Below are positions 7,707 through 17,925 of a DNA stretch of 64,000 bases, piece after piece. The notes beneath the pieces are model-generated. The model was not told where the DNA came from. It was given only the letters and a program-made list of their open reading frames with translations, and ran no database searches. Position numbers and translations under genes: made by a program. How positions within the stretch are numbered: the first letter of the stretch is position 1; every line of letters begins with the position of its first letter. Origin of the DNA: Marinobacterium aestuarii (GTDB lineage Bacteria; Pseudomonadota; Gammaproteobacteria; Pseudomonadales; Balneatricaceae). The stretch is taken from NCBI RefSeq assembly GCF_001651805.1, contig NZ_CP015839.1:3968001-4032000 (forward strand), read 5' to 3'.

Positions 7707-10310
7707 TCAGCCAGTATTGCGCATCCCCGCCGAGATTCCGGACATGCTCACCATCAGTGCCCGTTCCAGCCGGCTGTCGGGCTGAGTACGGTCACGCAGC
7801 AGCAGTTCGGCCTGCAGAAAGTGCAGTGGATCTATATAAGGATTGCGTACTTCGATGGACTGACGGATCACCGGGTTCTCGGCCAGCAGCTGCGTCTGCT
7901 GTCTGATCTGCTTCACCAGCTCAACACTGTCACGCAGCCGACTGCGCAGACTCGAACCCAGCACCCGCAGTTCTTCAGACACCAGGCGGGCATCGTAGTA
8001 GGCCGCGATATCCGGATCACTCTTGGCCAGCACCATCTCCAGCATGTCGATATTGGCGCGAAAGAACGGCCAGTCACGGTACATGCTGTGCAGCAGCGGC
8101 AGTTGATCCGCCACCGCCTCCTGCAGCGCACTGTCCGAGCCCAGCCAGGCCGGCAGCATCAGACGGGTTTGGGTCCAGGCAAAGATCCAGGGGATGGCAC
8201 GCAGACTCTCGATGCCACCGTCGGTACGCCGCTTGGCAGGGCGCGATCCCAGTGGCAGCTTGGCCAGTTCCTGCTCCGGTGTCGCGGCGCGGAAGTACTG
8301 CACAAAGTGCTCATCTTCCCGCACCACCGCGCGGTATTCCTTCAAGCCCCGCAGGGCCATGCGCTCCATCTGGCTGCGCCACTGCGGCTGCGGACCCGGT
8401 ACCGGATCCAGGGTTGCCTGCAACACCGCGGCGGTATAAAGCTCCATGTTGCGGATGGCTATTTCGGGAATGCCAAACTTGAAGCGAATCATCTCACCCT
8501 GCTCGGTCACCCGCAGACCATGATCCACCGATCCCGGAGGCTGGGCCAGGATGGCGGTATGGCTTGGACCACCGCCACGGGCCACGGTACCGCCACGGCC
8601 GTGAAACAGGGTCAGGTGCACCTGATGCCGGCGACAGACGGCAGTCAGTTCCTCCTGGGCCTGGAACTGACCCCAGGCGGCGGCCAGCTGGCCGGCATCC
8701 TTGGCGGAATCCGAGTAACCGATCATGACTTCCTGCTGGCCCTGAATATAATCCTGGTACCAGTCCAGCGACAGCAGGGCATCGATACAGCCGTGGGCAC
8801 CCTGCAGATCCGACAGGGTTTCAAACAGCGGCACCACCCGCATGTTGTGACCGATACCCACTTCCTGCAGCAGCAGAATCACACCCAGCACATCGGAGGG
8901 CTGGCTGGCCATGGAGATCACATAGCTGCCAAGAGAGTTCTCCTCGGCGCTGGCGACTACCTTGCAGGTATCCAGCACTTCCTGCACCAGGGCAGACGGT
9001 TGCCAGGCTCTGGGCAACAGCGGGCGGCGGCTGTTCAGCTCGGCCAACAGGAATTTCTGCCGACGGGGCTCATCCCAGTCGCTGTAACAGCCCAGCTCGT
9101 AAAACGCGGTGATCTCATCAAAAACGCCGGCGTGACGATCGGCATTCTGGCGAATGTCCAGTTTGACCAGTGTCATGCCAAAGCAGGCAATACGCCTGAG
9201 CATATCCTGTAGCCGTCCCTGGGCGATGATCTGCATGCCACAGTCCTGCAAGGATCGGTGACACAGCAGCAGCGGCTGCAGCAGCTCCTGTTCGTGCAGC
9301 AGCACGCCCTCGGCCGGAATCGGATTGCCATCGAGTTGCGCCTTGATCCACACCTTGGTGCGCCCAAGGGCCGCGCGCACATCAGCCAGCAGTGCACGGT
9401 AGGGCTCAGGCACATCGCCGACCCGTTCGCGCAGCTCGGAATTGCAGCGGTTCATGGACAGCTCGGCACGCAGCTGGTCGATATCGCGGTAATACAGATC
9501 CGCCGCCATCCAGCGCGACAGCAACAGTACTTCACGGGTAACCCTGGCGGTCACGTTGGGGTTGCCGTCACGGTCTCCGCCCATCCAGGAGGAATAGCGC
9601 ACCGGGCAGCAATCCAGTGGCAGACCTTCACCCAGCACTTCCTGCAACTGTTCATCCAGGCTGCGCAGGAACTTGGGCACGGCTTGCCAGAGGGAATTTT
9701 CGATCACGGCGAAGCCCCACTTGGCCTCTTCCACCGGGGTCGGGCGCTGCTGGCGGATTTCGTCGGTGTGCCAGATCTGGCTGACGAGTTCACGCAGGCG
9801 ATGCTGCACCTTTTCGCCTCGATCCAGCCGTTTGAGGCAATCGGCAATATCGTCAAACTTGTGAATCAGAGTGCGGCGGTTCACTTCGGTCGGGTGCGCG
9901 GTCAGCACCAGGTCCACGCTCAGCTTGCCCAGCCCACCGGCAATCTCGCGCACGCTGAAGCCGCGATCGCTCAGGCGGCGAAACAGCTGGCCAAGGGACT
10001 CGGGGGCGTCCTTGCCACTGTCTTCCAGACGCCGGCGCACGCGGTGGTGCTCTTCGGCAATATTGGCCAAATTCAGAAACTGGGTGAAGGCGCGGGCCAC
10101 CGGCAGCACTTCATCTTCGCTCAGTTCGCCCAGGGCGCTCAGCAGTTCGTGATACTCGCTGTTGTCTTCCTGGCGTCCGGCCTTGGCCAGCTTGCGGATG
10201 CGCTCTACCTTTTGCAGAAAAGCCTCGCCAAGCTGGGTTTCGATGGTCTGCCCCAGGCAGTCCCCCAACATTCGAACATCATCACGCAACGCTTCGTGCA
10301 GATCAGCCAT
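7707..10310 (-). CDS. ppc: phosphoenolpyruvate carboxylase
   Basis: An 867-residue enzyme close to normal bacterial length (about 880). It has the catalytic VLTAHPTEV (His139), the MGGDRDGNP substrate segment, GYSDSAKDAG, the mobile loop FHGRGGTVARGGGP and the ending MRNTG, the invariant C-terminal glycine that reaches the active site. It makes oxaloacetate from PEP and bicarbonate to refill the TCA cycle. The first residues MADLHEALRDDVRMLG and a GAGAG purine-rich stretch before the ATG support the start at 10310. It has its own terminator downstream and a 251-bp upstream gap after mazG, so is probably a separate transcript. Confidence 0.97.
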   Translation of the reverse strand: MADLHEALRDDVRMLGDCLGQTIETQLGEAFLQKVERIRKLAKAGRQEDNSEYHELLSALGELSEDEVLPVARAFTQFLNLANIAEEHHRVRRRLEDSGKDAPESLGQLFRRLSDRGFSVREIAGGLGKLSVDLVLTAHPTEVNRRTLIHKFDDIADCLKRLDRGEKVQHRLRELVSQIWHTDEIRQQRPTPVEEAKWGFAVIENSLWQAVPKFLRSLDEQLQEVLGEGLPLDCCPVRYSSWMGGDRDGNPNVTARVTREVLLLSRWMAADLYYRDIDQLRAELSMNRCNSELRERVGDVPEPYRALLADVRAALGRTKVWIKAQLDGNPIPAEGVLLHEQELLQPLLLCHRSLQDCGMQIIAQGRLQDMLRRIACFGMTLVKLDIRQNADRHAGVFDEITAFYELGCYSDWDEPRRQKFLLAELNSRRPLLPRAWQPSALVQEVLDTCKVVASAEENSLGSYVISMASQPSDVLGVILLLQEVGIGHNMRVVPLFETLSDLQGAHGCIDALLSLDWYQDYIQGQQEVMIGYSDSAKDAGQLAAAWGQFQAQEELTAVCRRHQVHLTLFHGRGGTVARGGGPSHTAILAQPPGSVDHGLRVTEQGEMIRFKFGIPEIAIRNMELYTAAVLQATLDPVPGPQPQWRSQMERMALRGLKEYRAVVREDEHFVQYFRAATPEQELAKLPLGSRPAKRRTDGGIESLRAIPWIFAWTQTRLMLPAWLGSDSALQEAVADQLPLLHSMYRDWPFFRANIDMLEMVLAKSDPDIAAYYDARLVSEELRVLGSSLRSRLRDSVELVKQIRQQTQLLAENPVIRQSIEVRNPYIDPLHFLQAELLLRDRTQPDSRLERALMVSMSGISAGMRNTG

Positions 10311-10337
10311 CCACTCTCTCCCTTAGATGAAAATCAG

Positions 10338-10354
10338 CCGGGCGCAATGCCCGG
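10338..10354 (-). terminator. hairpin between mazG and ppc
   Basis: CCGGGC-5 nt-GCCCGG is a perfect stem 28 nt before the ppc start. On the minus strand it is followed by CTGATTTTC, a poor U-tract. It may end the relA-mazG transcript or be part of the ppc leader. The rest of 10355-10561 shows no gene, only another small dyad GCACC-5 nt-GGTGC. Confidence 0.35.
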
Positions 10355-10561
10355 AGTCACATCGGCTCTTCGAGCATAATGGATTCTCGGCCAGGAAGGT
10401 AAACTCAAAACACAGAAAAATGCTGATTTTGGTAAATTTCTTACACCCGCCAGGTGCTGCGTCGCCCATGCTTCAAGCGGTGGCCGCATCAGGCCATAAC
10501 AGGGAGCATGGAGCGCACCAGAGCGGTGCAAAAAGAGCTGCATCGGCAGCGTTTAGCGGCC

Positions 10562-11371
10562 TCAGAGACCCAGCTTTTTGGCCTGATTCCAGAAGCCATC
10601 GAGTTCATCGAGGCTGAAGCTGTCCCAGTCACGCCCAGAGGCGGTGACGACACTTTCGATATAGCCAAAGCGACGCACAAACTTGGCGTTGGTGCTGCGC
10701 ACAGCGGTTTCAGGATCCACCCCCAGATGCCGCGCCAGGTTGACCTGGGCAAACAGCAGATCCCCCATTTCATCGGTGATCTCGTCCTGCTTGCCGCGGC
10801 GGATGGCTTCTCGCAGCTCGCCGATTTCCTCCTCGATCTTGTCGAGTACCAGCAACGGATCATTCCAGTCAAAACCCACCCCGGAGGCACGTTTTTGCAG
10901 CTTCAGCGCCCGGCTAAGGCCCGGCAGCGCCGCCGGAATATCATCCAGTACCCCAAGGCTCGCCTTGCCCTCACGCTCTTCCTGCTTGATCAGCTCCCAG
11001 GTTTCGCTCACCTGCTGCTCGCTGCGCTGCATATCGCCGGCGCGGGACCCCAGAGTACCGGCCGGAAACACATGGGGGTGACGTCGAAGCAGCTTGCGCA
11101 CCAGATTATCGACGATGTCGGCAAAGTCGAAACGACCGCTTTCCTCACCCAGCCTTGCGTAGAAAACCACCTGGAACAGCAGATCACCGAGCTCATCCTT
11201 GAGATGGGGCCAGTCCTGTCGCTCTATGGTGTCCGCCACCTCGTAGGCCTCTTCCAGCGTATGCCGCACTATGCTGGCAAAATCCTGCTTCAGATCCCAG
11301 GGACAACCGTCCGCGGGGTCACGCAGTCGCGCCATCAGGCAGAGCAGATCATCCAGGTCGTATTCAGCCAT
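10562..11371 (-). CDS. mazG: nucleoside triphosphate pyrophosphohydrolase MazG
   Basis: A 269-residue protein with two tandem MazG all-alpha domains, as in the E. coli enzyme. The first half has MARLRDPADGCPWDLKQDF and the metal-binding EEAYEVADTIE; the second has DKIEEEIGELREAI and DEMGDLLFAQVNLARHLG. MazG hydrolyses NTPs and in E. coli lowers ppGpp during starvation. The start codon shares one base with the relA stop (TGATG at 11371), so translation is coupled. The relA-mazG order is conserved in gammaproteobacteria and fits joint control of the stringent response. Confidence 0.95.
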   Translation of the reverse strand: MAEYDLDDLLCLMARLRDPADGCPWDLKQDFASIVRHTLEEAYEVADTIERQDWPHLKDELGDLLFQVVFYARLGEESGRFDFADIVDNLVRKLLRRHPHVFPAGTLGSRAGDMQRSEQQVSETWELIKQEEREGKASLGVLDDIPAALPGLSRALKLQKRASGVGFDWNDPLLVLDKIEEEIGELREAIRRGKQDEITDEMGDLLFAQVNLARHLGVDPETAVRSTNAKFVRRFGYIESVVTASGRDWDSFSLDELDGFWNQAKKLGL

Positions 11372-13641
11372 CAGGCGGACCCACTGCGCTGGCGGTGCAC
11401 ATCAATCACATTGGGTATCTGGTTGATCTTGTCCATGATGCGCCCGAGCAACTCAAGGCGGGAAATCTCCACCGTGATCGTCAGGCGCGCCACATTGCTA
11501 TTGCGGTCCGTCAGGGTGTTGGCCGCCAGCACATTGAGGCTGCTGTTGGCCAGTTCCATCATGATGTCACGCAGCAGCCCTGAACGGTCGTAGGCTTCGA
11601 TAAATATGTCCACCGGGTAGGTGGCTTCGCCCTCCTCACCCCAGTCGACCTCGATCATGCGTTCGCGTTCATGCTGACGTAACGCCAACGCATTACTGCA
11701 GTCTTCGCGATGCACAGATACGCCCCGGCCCTGGGTGATATAGCCGACAATCTGGTCCCCCGGAACTGGCTTGCAGCAGGTCGCCATCTTGGTCAGCAGG
11801 CTGCCAACACCGCGAATCCGGATGCTGCCGCCGCCGCTCACCTTGCTGCGGCTGATCGCCGGCAGGGCCAGATCAAGCTGTTCATCGACATGCTCAACTT
11901 CAACCTGGCGCTGGGCCGCATTGATGATCTGTGACTGGCGCAGGTCCCCGGCACCAAGGCCGGCAAACATTTCATCCACCTGGCGGTAATTCAGTTCGCG
12001 GGCAATCTGTTCCAGATTGATCTCGCGGATATTCAGCGCCAGGCGCTTGAACTCCCGCTCGACGATATGTCGACCGGCTTCAGCATTCTGATCCCGCGCC
12101 TGCTCCTTGAACCAGTGCGCGATCTTGGCCCGCGCCCGGGATGTAGTGACATAGCCCAGGTTAGTGTTGAGCCAGTCTCGCCTGGGCCGCTCCTCATTGG
12201 CGGTCATGATTTCAACCTGATCCCCGGTCTTGAGCGCCCGGGTCAGGGGAATGATGCGGCCGTTGACCTTGGCACCACGACAGCGGTGACCGATCTCGGT
12301 ATGCACCCGGTAGGCAAAATCCAGCGCGGTAGCACCGTGGGGCAGGTCCAGCACATGGCCTTCAGGCGTGAATACATAAACCCGGTCCTGGGTCACATCG
12401 CCGCGCAGCATGTCGCCGAAGGCTTCGCTCTGGCCCAGATCATCGTGCCATTCAAGTACCTGGCGCAGCCAGGCAATCTTGTCTTCGTAGGAGGAGCTGC
12501 GGCTGTTAAGGTCAGTGCCCTTGTACAGATGGTGCGCGCATACGCCAAGCTCGGCTTCATCGTGCATCGCCTGAGTGCGGATCTGAATTTCCAGCACCTT
12601 GCCTTCCGGGCCTATCACCGCCGTATGCAGCGAACGGTAACCGTTGGGCTTGGGTGAGGCTATGTAGTCATCAAACTCGTGGGGAATATTGCGCCACAGG
12701 CCGTGCACAATGCCCAGCGCTGTGTAGCAGTCGCGGGCTTCGGGCACCAGAATACGCACCGCCCGCACATCGTAGACCTGGCTGAATTCGATGTTCTTGC
12801 GCTGCATTTTGCGCCAGATGCTGTAGATATGCTTGGCGCGCCCCATCACCTGGCCGTCAATATTGACGGCCCCAAGATCCGTTTTGAGCTTGGCAACGAC
12901 GGTATTGATGAAGTCTTGCCGATCCAGCCGCTTTTCATCCAGCAGCGTGGCAATGTCCTTGTAGTCGTTGGGCTTGAGGTAACGAAACGACAGGTCTTCA
13001 AGTTCCCACTTGATATGACCGATGCCCAGCCGGTGTGCCAGGGGGGCATAGATATCAAAGACTTCACGGGCCACCAGATAGCGCTTGCGGCGCGTACCGG
13101 TCTTGACGCCACGAATGGCGCAGGTGCGCTCAGCGATCTTGATCAGTGCAACACGCACATCGTCGATCATCGCCACCAGCATCTTGCGGACGTTGTCGAC
13201 CTGGTTCGTGCCGGTGCCCAGCACGGCTTCTTCGAAACGGGGATTCTTGCGGGTACCAATAGCCGCCATCTGCAGCACGCCGTCAATCAGCTGCGCCACC
13301 TCGGCGCCAAACTGATCACTCACCTGCTTGAGGCCGAGCTTGTTCTCGCGCACTGCACGGTACAGGATGGCCGCGATCAGGGTCAGCGAGTCCTGCTGCA
13401 GCTCGGCCAGAATGCTGGCCATATCCAGCCCCGTACGATAGCTGCCAAGGCTGGTCTTGGACCAGATATCATCTTCGTTCACCGCATGGGCGCGTTCTTC
13501 ACACGCCTTGGCCAGCTCACAGGCCTGACGGATCTGAGCAAGATCGGTAATGTCGGCCTGCTGCTGCAAGTTCAGCAGCCACAGGTCCAGATCCACGGTA
13601 CCATCCTCACGAATCGGATGGTCTTCTCTAACTTTCACCAC
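11371..13641 (-). CDS. relA: GTP pyrophosphokinase RelA
   Basis: A 756-residue (p)ppGpp synthetase. The N-terminal hydrolase domain (about 60-190) is degenerate: the His-Asp pair of SpoT is replaced by AAILYRAVREN, so hydrolase activity is not expected. The synthetase domain (about 220-370) has YRSLHTAVIG and EIQIRTQAMHDEAELG. A TGS domain follows from VYVFTPEGHVLDLP, then a cysteine-containing ZFD/CC region with ATCCKPVPGD, and a C-terminal ACT domain (about 680-750). RelA binds stalled ribosomes with uncharged tRNA and makes pppGpp. Upstream of it, many relatives have rlmD; here there is only a 387-bp gap to cysM. Confidence 0.97.
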   Translation of the reverse strand: MVKVREDHPIREDGTVDLDLWLLNLQQQADITDLAQIRQACELAKACEERAHAVNEDDIWSKTSLGSYRTGLDMASILAELQQDSLTLIAAILYRAVRENKLGLKQVSDQFGAEVAQLIDGVLQMAAIGTRKNPRFEEAVLGTGTNQVDNVRKMLVAMIDDVRVALIKIAERTCAIRGVKTGTRRKRYLVAREVFDIYAPLAHRLGIGHIKWELEDLSFRYLKPNDYKDIATLLDEKRLDRQDFINTVVAKLKTDLGAVNIDGQVMGRAKHIYSIWRKMQRKNIEFSQVYDVRAVRILVPEARDCYTALGIVHGLWRNIPHEFDDYIASPKPNGYRSLHTAVIGPEGKVLEIQIRTQAMHDEAELGVCAHHLYKGTDLNSRSSSYEDKIAWLRQVLEWHDDLGQSEAFGDMLRGDVTQDRVYVFTPEGHVLDLPHGATALDFAYRVHTEIGHRCRGAKVNGRIIPLTRALKTGDQVEIMTANEERPRRDWLNTNLGYVTTSRARAKIAHWFKEQARDQNAEAGRHIVEREFKRLALNIREINLEQIARELNYRQVDEMFAGLGAGDLRQSQIINAAQRQVEVEHVDEQLDLALPAISRSKVSGGGSIRIRGVGSLLTKMATCCKPVPGDQIVGYITQGRGVSVHREDCSNALALRQHERERMIEVDWGEEGEATYPVDIFIEAYDRSGLLRDIMMELANSSLNVLAANTLTDRNSNVARLTITVEISRLELLGRIMDKINQIPNVIDVHRQRSGSA

Positions 13642-14028
13642 GGCACAGCCACTCCTAAATTCCGGGCACCGAGGATAGGGTTCCGGGCGAACTGCTGAGC
13701 CTGTCCCGGTATCTTCGGTCTGCCATACTTCCTTTTCTATTATTATTCTTCGGGGCCTAGTAACCTGCAGGACTTAACACTGATCTACTCGGCTCGGGCA
13801 CCCTGCTTCGCTCTATCTTCTGCATCCATGCAGTCGTGCGAAAAAGCCCGACAGGCTGCGAGCGCCACTGACAATAATTCAAAACGGGCGCCTCCCCTGC
13901 CAACACGCGGCACATTCTAGTCGTTATGACCGGTGATCGCGAGCAAGTTCCATGCACAGGGAATGCCTGTGCCACCACCCGAAGCCAGCGCCTGCCAGGC
14001 CCCTGCATGGAAGTGCGCTTTGCAATCT
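13642..14028. other. 387-bp gap between cysM and relA
   Basis: No convincing gene. On the minus strand there is a -10-like TAGAAT at 13919-13914 without a well-spaced -35, and a short AGCC-5 nt-GGCT hairpin followed by five T at about 13857-13841. This could be a relA promoter with a short leader, or a cysM terminator. Confidence 0.4.
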
Positions 14029-14937
14029 TCAGGCCGGGCTGTAAACGCCGGTCGACAGATAGCGATCACCGCGATCACAGATAATGCAGACGATCACCGC
14101 ATTCTCCAGCTGAGTCGAAAGCCGCAGCGCGCCCGCCACAGCACCACCAGAGGACACACCGCAAAAGATGCCTTCCTGTCGCGCCAGCGCCCGCATGCAG
14201 TCTTCGGCTTCACGCTGTTCGATATCCAGCACCTGATCCACCCGTGCCGGATCAAAGATCTTCGGCAGATAGGCCTTGGGCCAGCGCCGGATACCCGGAA
14301 TCTGGGAACCATCACTGGGCTGCAGACCTATGACCTGAATCGCAGGGTTCTGCTCCTTGAGGTAGCGTGAAGTCCCCATGATGGTGCCGGTCGTGCCCAT
14401 GGATGATACAAAATGGGTCACGCGACCATGGGACTGCTGCCAGATCTCAGGCCCGGTGCCCAGGTAGTGCGCATCGGGGTTATCGAGGTTGGCGAATTGA
14501 TCCAGCACCCGCCCCTTGCCGGCGGCTTCCATCTGCTGCGCCAGATCCCGCGCACCTTCCATACCCTGCTCCGGTGTCACCGTAATCAACTCGGCGCCGT
14601 AGGCGGTCATGGAGGACTTGCGCTCGGCACTGGAGTTGTCCGGCATGATCAGGATCAGCTTGTAACCCTTGATGGCCGCTGCCATCGCCAGCGCTATGCC
14701 GGTATTGCCCGAGGTCGCCTCGATCAGGGTATCCCCCGGCTGAATATCACCACGGGCTTCGGCCTGCTGAATCATGGCCAGCGCAGGGCGGTCCTTGACC
14801 GAGCCCGCGGGATTATTGCCCTCGAGTTTGCACAGAATAATATTCGAGGTCTCCCCCGGCAGGCGCTGCAACTGCACCAGAGGCGTCTTGCCGACATAGT
14901 GCTCGATGGTTGGAAATTCTGGAGTCATGTCTGTCAC
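14029..14937 (-). CDS. cysM: cysteine synthase B
   Basis: A 302-residue PLP enzyme of the cysteine synthase family. The PLP lysine is in NPAGSVKDR (Lys48), the phosphate-cradle glycine loop is ATSGNTGIA, and MGTTGTIMG and GVSSGGAVAG are conserved. The ending IICDRGDRYLSTGVY is typical of CysM. It condenses O-acetylserine with sulfide, and CysM types can also use thiosulfate to give S-sulfocysteine. ATG at 14937 is used; a second ATG at 14928 is possible. It sits on the same strand 43 bp after acpS, so could be read from the same transcript, and precedes relA. Confidence 0.94.
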   Translation of the reverse strand: MTDMTPEFPTIEHYVGKTPLVQLQRLPGETSNIILCKLEGNNPAGSVKDRPALAMIQQAEARGDIQPGDTLIEATSGNTGIALAMAAAIKGYKLILIMPDNSSAERKSSMTAYGAELITVTPEQGMEGARDLAQQMEAAGKGRVLDQFANLDNPDAHYLGTGPEIWQQSHGRVTHFVSSMGTTGTIMGTSRYLKEQNPAIQVIGLQPSDGSQIPGIRRWPKAYLPKIFDPARVDQVLDIEQREAEDCMRALARQEGIFCGVSSGGAVAGALRLSTQLENAVIVCIICDRGDRYLSTGVYSPA

Positions 14938-14980
14938 CGGTGACTAATACGTAATTTGACGAAACAAGGGCGCTTAAGCC

Positions 14981-15361
14981 TCAGCTATCCTGCTCGGCCA
15001 CCACGAAGGCGACCACCAGCTGCTGCTCATCGCTGTAGGACAGGTGCAATCGGCTGATGCCCAGTTCAAGGGCGCGCGTCTGAGCCCCACCACTGAGCTG
15101 CAGGCCTGGTTTGCCCAGAGCATCGTGCGCGATTTCAAGGTGCTGCCAGCTCACACCACGGCCGATACCCGTGCCCAGCGCCTTGACCGCCGCCTCCTTG
15201 GCGGCGAAACGCTTGGCCAGATAACGCGCCTGATCCTGGCTGGCCTCAAAGCCCGCCAGCTCCTGTGGCCTGAGAATACGCTGCGCCAGGCGCGGCGTGC
15301 GCGCCAGAGCTGCGGCAATACGGTCGATCTGTACCAGATCGGTACCGATGCCGGCGATCAT
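14981..15361 (-). CDS. acpS: holo-[acyl-carrier-protein] synthase
   Basis: A 126-residue phosphopantetheinyl transferase of normal size. It starts [19 protein letters not shown], with the metal-binding Asp8, and has the second signature [18 protein letters not shown] around residues 50-67. It transfers 4'-phosphopantetheine from CoA to apo-ACP for fatty acid synthesis. The ATG overlaps the pdxJ stop by 4 bp (ATGA), the conserved pdxJ-acpS coupling of proteobacteria. Confidence 0.96.
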   Translation of the reverse strand: MIAGIGTDLVQIDRIAAALARTPRLAQRILRPQELAGFEASQDQARYLAKRFAAKEAAVKALGTGIGRGVSWQHLEIAHDALGKPGLQLSGGAQTRALELGISRLHLSYSDEQQLVVAFVVAEQDS

Positions 15362-16131
15362 CGGCTGAGCGCATCCCGCTGTGGCTGCACCCGCGCCTGG
15401 GTTTCGAGCATCAGACGGCGCATCTCGGCAACCGCATCCTTGAGCCCGACAAAGACGGCGCGGGCGATCAGGCCGTGGCCGATATTCAGCTCATTCAGAT
15501 GGGGGATTTCAGCAATCTGCTCGACATTGTGATAGTGCAGCCCGTGGCCCGCATTCACGATCAGACCCTTCTCCCAGGCATAGCAAGCAGCATCACGAAT
15601 GCGCTCAAGCTCGGTGCGCTGTGCAGCGGCAGTCGTCGCATCGGCGTAGGCACCGGTGTGCAACTCAATGACCGGTGCACCGCAGCGCAACGTCGCATCG
15701 ATCTGGGCGCGGTCGGGATCGATAAACAGCGACACCTCAATACCGGCGGCAGCAAGACGGTCACAGGCCGCTTTCATCTTGCCTTCCTGCCCCGCCACAT
15801 CGAGGCCGCCTTCGGTGGTGAGCTCTTCACGCTTTTCCGGCACCAGGCAGCTGTGTGCCGGCCGAATCTCTTCGGCAAAAGCCAGCATTGCGTCGGTAAC
15901 CGCCATTTCCAGATTCATGCGGGTCTGCAGGGTTTCTTTCAGCAGACGTACATCACGCTCCTGAATATGACGCAGGTCCTCGCGCAGATGCACCGTGATA
16001 CCGTCGGCACCGGCTTCTTCAGCCAGTAGCGCTGCCTGCACGGGATCGGGGTAACGGGTGCCCCGGGCCTGACGCAGGGTAGCGATATGATCGATGTTGA
16101 CTCCCAGCAACAAGCGGCTTGGCTCAATCAC
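15358..16131 (-). CDS. pdxJ: pyridoxine 5'-phosphate synthase
   Basis: A 257-residue TIM-barrel enzyme. It has [19 protein letters not shown] at the N-terminus, [43 protein letters not shown] and a C-terminal GHGL followed by [16 protein letters not shown]. PdxJ condenses 3-amino-2-oxopropyl phosphate with 1-deoxyxylulose 5-phosphate, the ring-closing step of vitamin B6 synthesis. It lies 16 bp after recO and overlaps acpS by 4 bp, in the standard rnc-era-recO-pdxJ-acpS cluster. Confidence 0.97.
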   Translation of the reverse strand: MIEPSRLLLGVNIDHIATLRQARGTRYPDPVQAALLAEEAGADGITVHLREDLRHIQERDVRLLKETLQTRMNLEMAVTDAMLAFAEEIRPAHSCLVPEKREELTTEGGLDVAGQEGKMKAACDRLAAAGIEVSLFIDPDRAQIDATLRCGAPVIELHTGAYADATTAAAQRTELERIRDAACYAWEKGLIVNAGHGLHYHNVEQIAEIPHLNELNIGHGLIARAVFVGLKDAVAEMRRLMLETQARVQPQRDALSR

Positions 16132-16147
16132 ACTTATCTCCTTTCAT

Positions 16148-16873
16148 TCAAGAGTGCCCTGCCACAATGCCCGCAGGCACGGCAGGGCGCTGAAAAAGTT
16201 CACGACTGCGCAGGGCCTTGCCACCGAGCATCTGATCCAGTGCCAGGCGCATCAGCCTTTTGGCCGCACGTCTTGTATGTGGCTCCGAATAATCATCTTC
16301 GCCAATGGCCAGCAGCTGCTGACCACCAAAGCAGCGCTGCCGATCGGTGTCGCGCAGCGCGGTGACAGACTGAAGTCCGCCTTCGGGTCGCAAAAAATAC
16401 ACCGCCTGAGCATCCAGATCACTCAGTTCCAGCGCATAGCCGATCTCACTCAGCAAATGCCGCTCGAACGTGCGCAGTGCACCCTCGATATCCTGCCCCG
16501 AGAGCAGTTCGGTCAGCGCGTACTGGTAATAAACATACAATCTGGGGTGGGGATCAATGGGCTGCAGCAGGCGCTGCAAGAGCTCGTTGAGGTAGAGGCC
16601 ACAGAGCAGAGCCCGCCCCTGCAGAAAGACCGGTGGCGCCACGGCCTCGGCCTGACCGAGGGTTTTCAGCTCGCTGCGCCCAGACCAGCTCAGCTGCAGC
16701 GGCACAAACGCCTGAAGACTGGAGCGGGAACGCGAACCTGGACGGCGCGCGCCCCTGGCGACCAGGCTGACCTTGCCGTGTTCCAGCGTAAAGCAGTCCA
16801 CCAGCAGGCTGGTATCTCGGTAGGGACGGGCATGCAGCACATAAGCCGCCTGCCCATCGACACGATAGTCCAT
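16148..16873 (-). CDS. recO: DNA repair protein RecO
   Basis: A 241-residue protein with the RecO layout: an N-terminal OB fold (about 1-80, AYVLHARPYRDTSLLVDCFTLEHGKVSLVARGARRP) and an alpha-helical C-terminal domain with LCGLYLNELLQRLL and LRTFERHLLSEIGYAL. It loads RecA onto SSB-coated single-stranded DNA together with RecR. No zinc-cysteine cluster is visible, as in E. coli RecO. It lies 102 bp downstream of era on the same strand, a wider gap than usual, but still likely in the same operon. Confidence 0.93.
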   Translation of the reverse strand: MDYRVDGQAAYVLHARPYRDTSLLVDCFTLEHGKVSLVARGARRPGSRSRSSLQAFVPLQLSWSGRSELKTLGQAEAVAPPVFLQGRALLCGLYLNELLQRLLQPIDPHPRLYVYYQYALTELLSGQDIEGALRTFERHLLSEIGYALELSDLDAQAVYFLRPEGGLQSVTALRDTDRQRCFGGQQLLAIGEDDYSEPHTRRAAKRLMRLALDQMLGGKALRSRELFQRPAVPAGIVAGHS

Positions 16874-16974
16874 CAGAAATACTCAGTATGCATGACGGCT
16901 TCCGAAGTGCTGATCAGGCCGACCATCGCGGCGCCGCAACCCAGGGTGCGGAGGCTATGCAGCGAGCACCCGCC

Positions 16975-17925
16975 TTAGTCGTCATAACCCAGACTGCGCA
17001 GTGCCCGGTCGTCATCCGCCCAGCCCTTGCGTACCTTGACCCAGAGGTTGAGCATGACCTTGCTGTCAAACATGCGTTCCATGTCCAGCCGGGCATCCCG
17101 GCCGATGGTTTTCATGCGTGCGCCCTTGTCACCGATCACAATGCGTTTTTGCCCTTCGCGCTCAACCAGTATCAGCGCACTGATGGTGAGCAGGCCATAC
17201 TCGTCCTGTACAAACTGTTCAATCTCGACGGTGGTGCCGTAGGGAATTTCCTCCCCGAGATTGCGCATCAATTTTTCACGCACAAGCTCTGCAGCGACAA
17301 AACGCGAGCTGCGATTGGTAATCTGATCTTCCGGGTAATAGTGTTCAGCGGCGGGCATATGCTGCTCCACCAGTTCCTCCAGGCGCGGCACATTGTGACC
17401 GTTCTTGGCGGAAATGGGGATCACTTCAGCAAATTCACGCTTGGCGGTCACCATCTCCAGGTGCGGCAGCAATTCAGACTTGTCCTTAAGCTGATCCACC
17501 TTGTTGACCACCAGTACCACCGGGCAAGGTACCCAGGTGAGCTTCTCCAGCACCAGGTCGTCTTCGTCGGTCCAGGCGGTCCGGTCAACCACAAACACCA
17601 CCAGGTCGACATCGCGCACCGCATCGGCGGCTGTTTTGTTCATGTAGCGGTTCAGTGCCTTGCCCTGATCACGGTGCAGCCCGGGAGTATCGACATAGAT
17701 GACCTGCAGGTCGTCTTCGGTCTTGATGCCCAGGATCTGGTGCCGCGTGGTCTGGGGCTTGCGCGATGTGATGCTCAGCTTCTGACCGAGTATATGGTTC
17801 AGCAGCGTCGACTTGCCCACATTGGGGCGCCCGACAATCGCCACAAAGCCGCAGCGCTGCTCGCCCTCGTAGGGTTCAGCGCCAGGTACTGGTGGCATTT
17901 CCGGCATTTCAAATTCATCGCTCAT
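16975..17925 (-). CDS. era: GTPase Era
   Basis: A 316-residue GTPase, slightly longer than the E. coli protein because of an acidic, proline-containing N-terminal extension of about 25 residues ([15 protein letters not shown]). The G motifs are [14 protein letters not shown] and NKVDQL, and the C-terminal KH domain has the GxxG-type [19 protein letters not shown]. Era binds the 3' end of 16S rRNA and assists 30S maturation. It overlaps rnc by 4 bp at its start and precedes recO. Confidence 0.97.
   Translation of the reverse strand: MSDEFEMPEMPPVPGAEPYEGEQRCGFVAIVGRPNVGKSTLLNHILGQKLSITSRKPQTTRHQILGIKTEDDLQVIYVDTPGLHRDQGKALNRYMNKTAADAVRDVDLVVFVVDRTAWTDEDDLVLEKLTWVPCPVVLVVNKVDQLKDKSELLPHLEMVTAKREFAEVIPISAKNGHNVPRLEELVEQHMPAAEHYYPEDQITNRSSRFVAAELVREKLMRNLGEEIPYGTTVEIEQFVQDEYGLLTISALILVEREGQKRIVIGDKGARMKTIGRDARLDMERMFDSKVMLNLWVKVRKGWADDDRALRSLGYDD

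Noticed and set aside
7721-10379. Long plus-strand frames opposite ppc (for example 463 codons at 7821-9212)
   Set aside because: They are antisense shadows of the GC-rich ppc gene with low-complexity His/Gln-rich translations and no family match.
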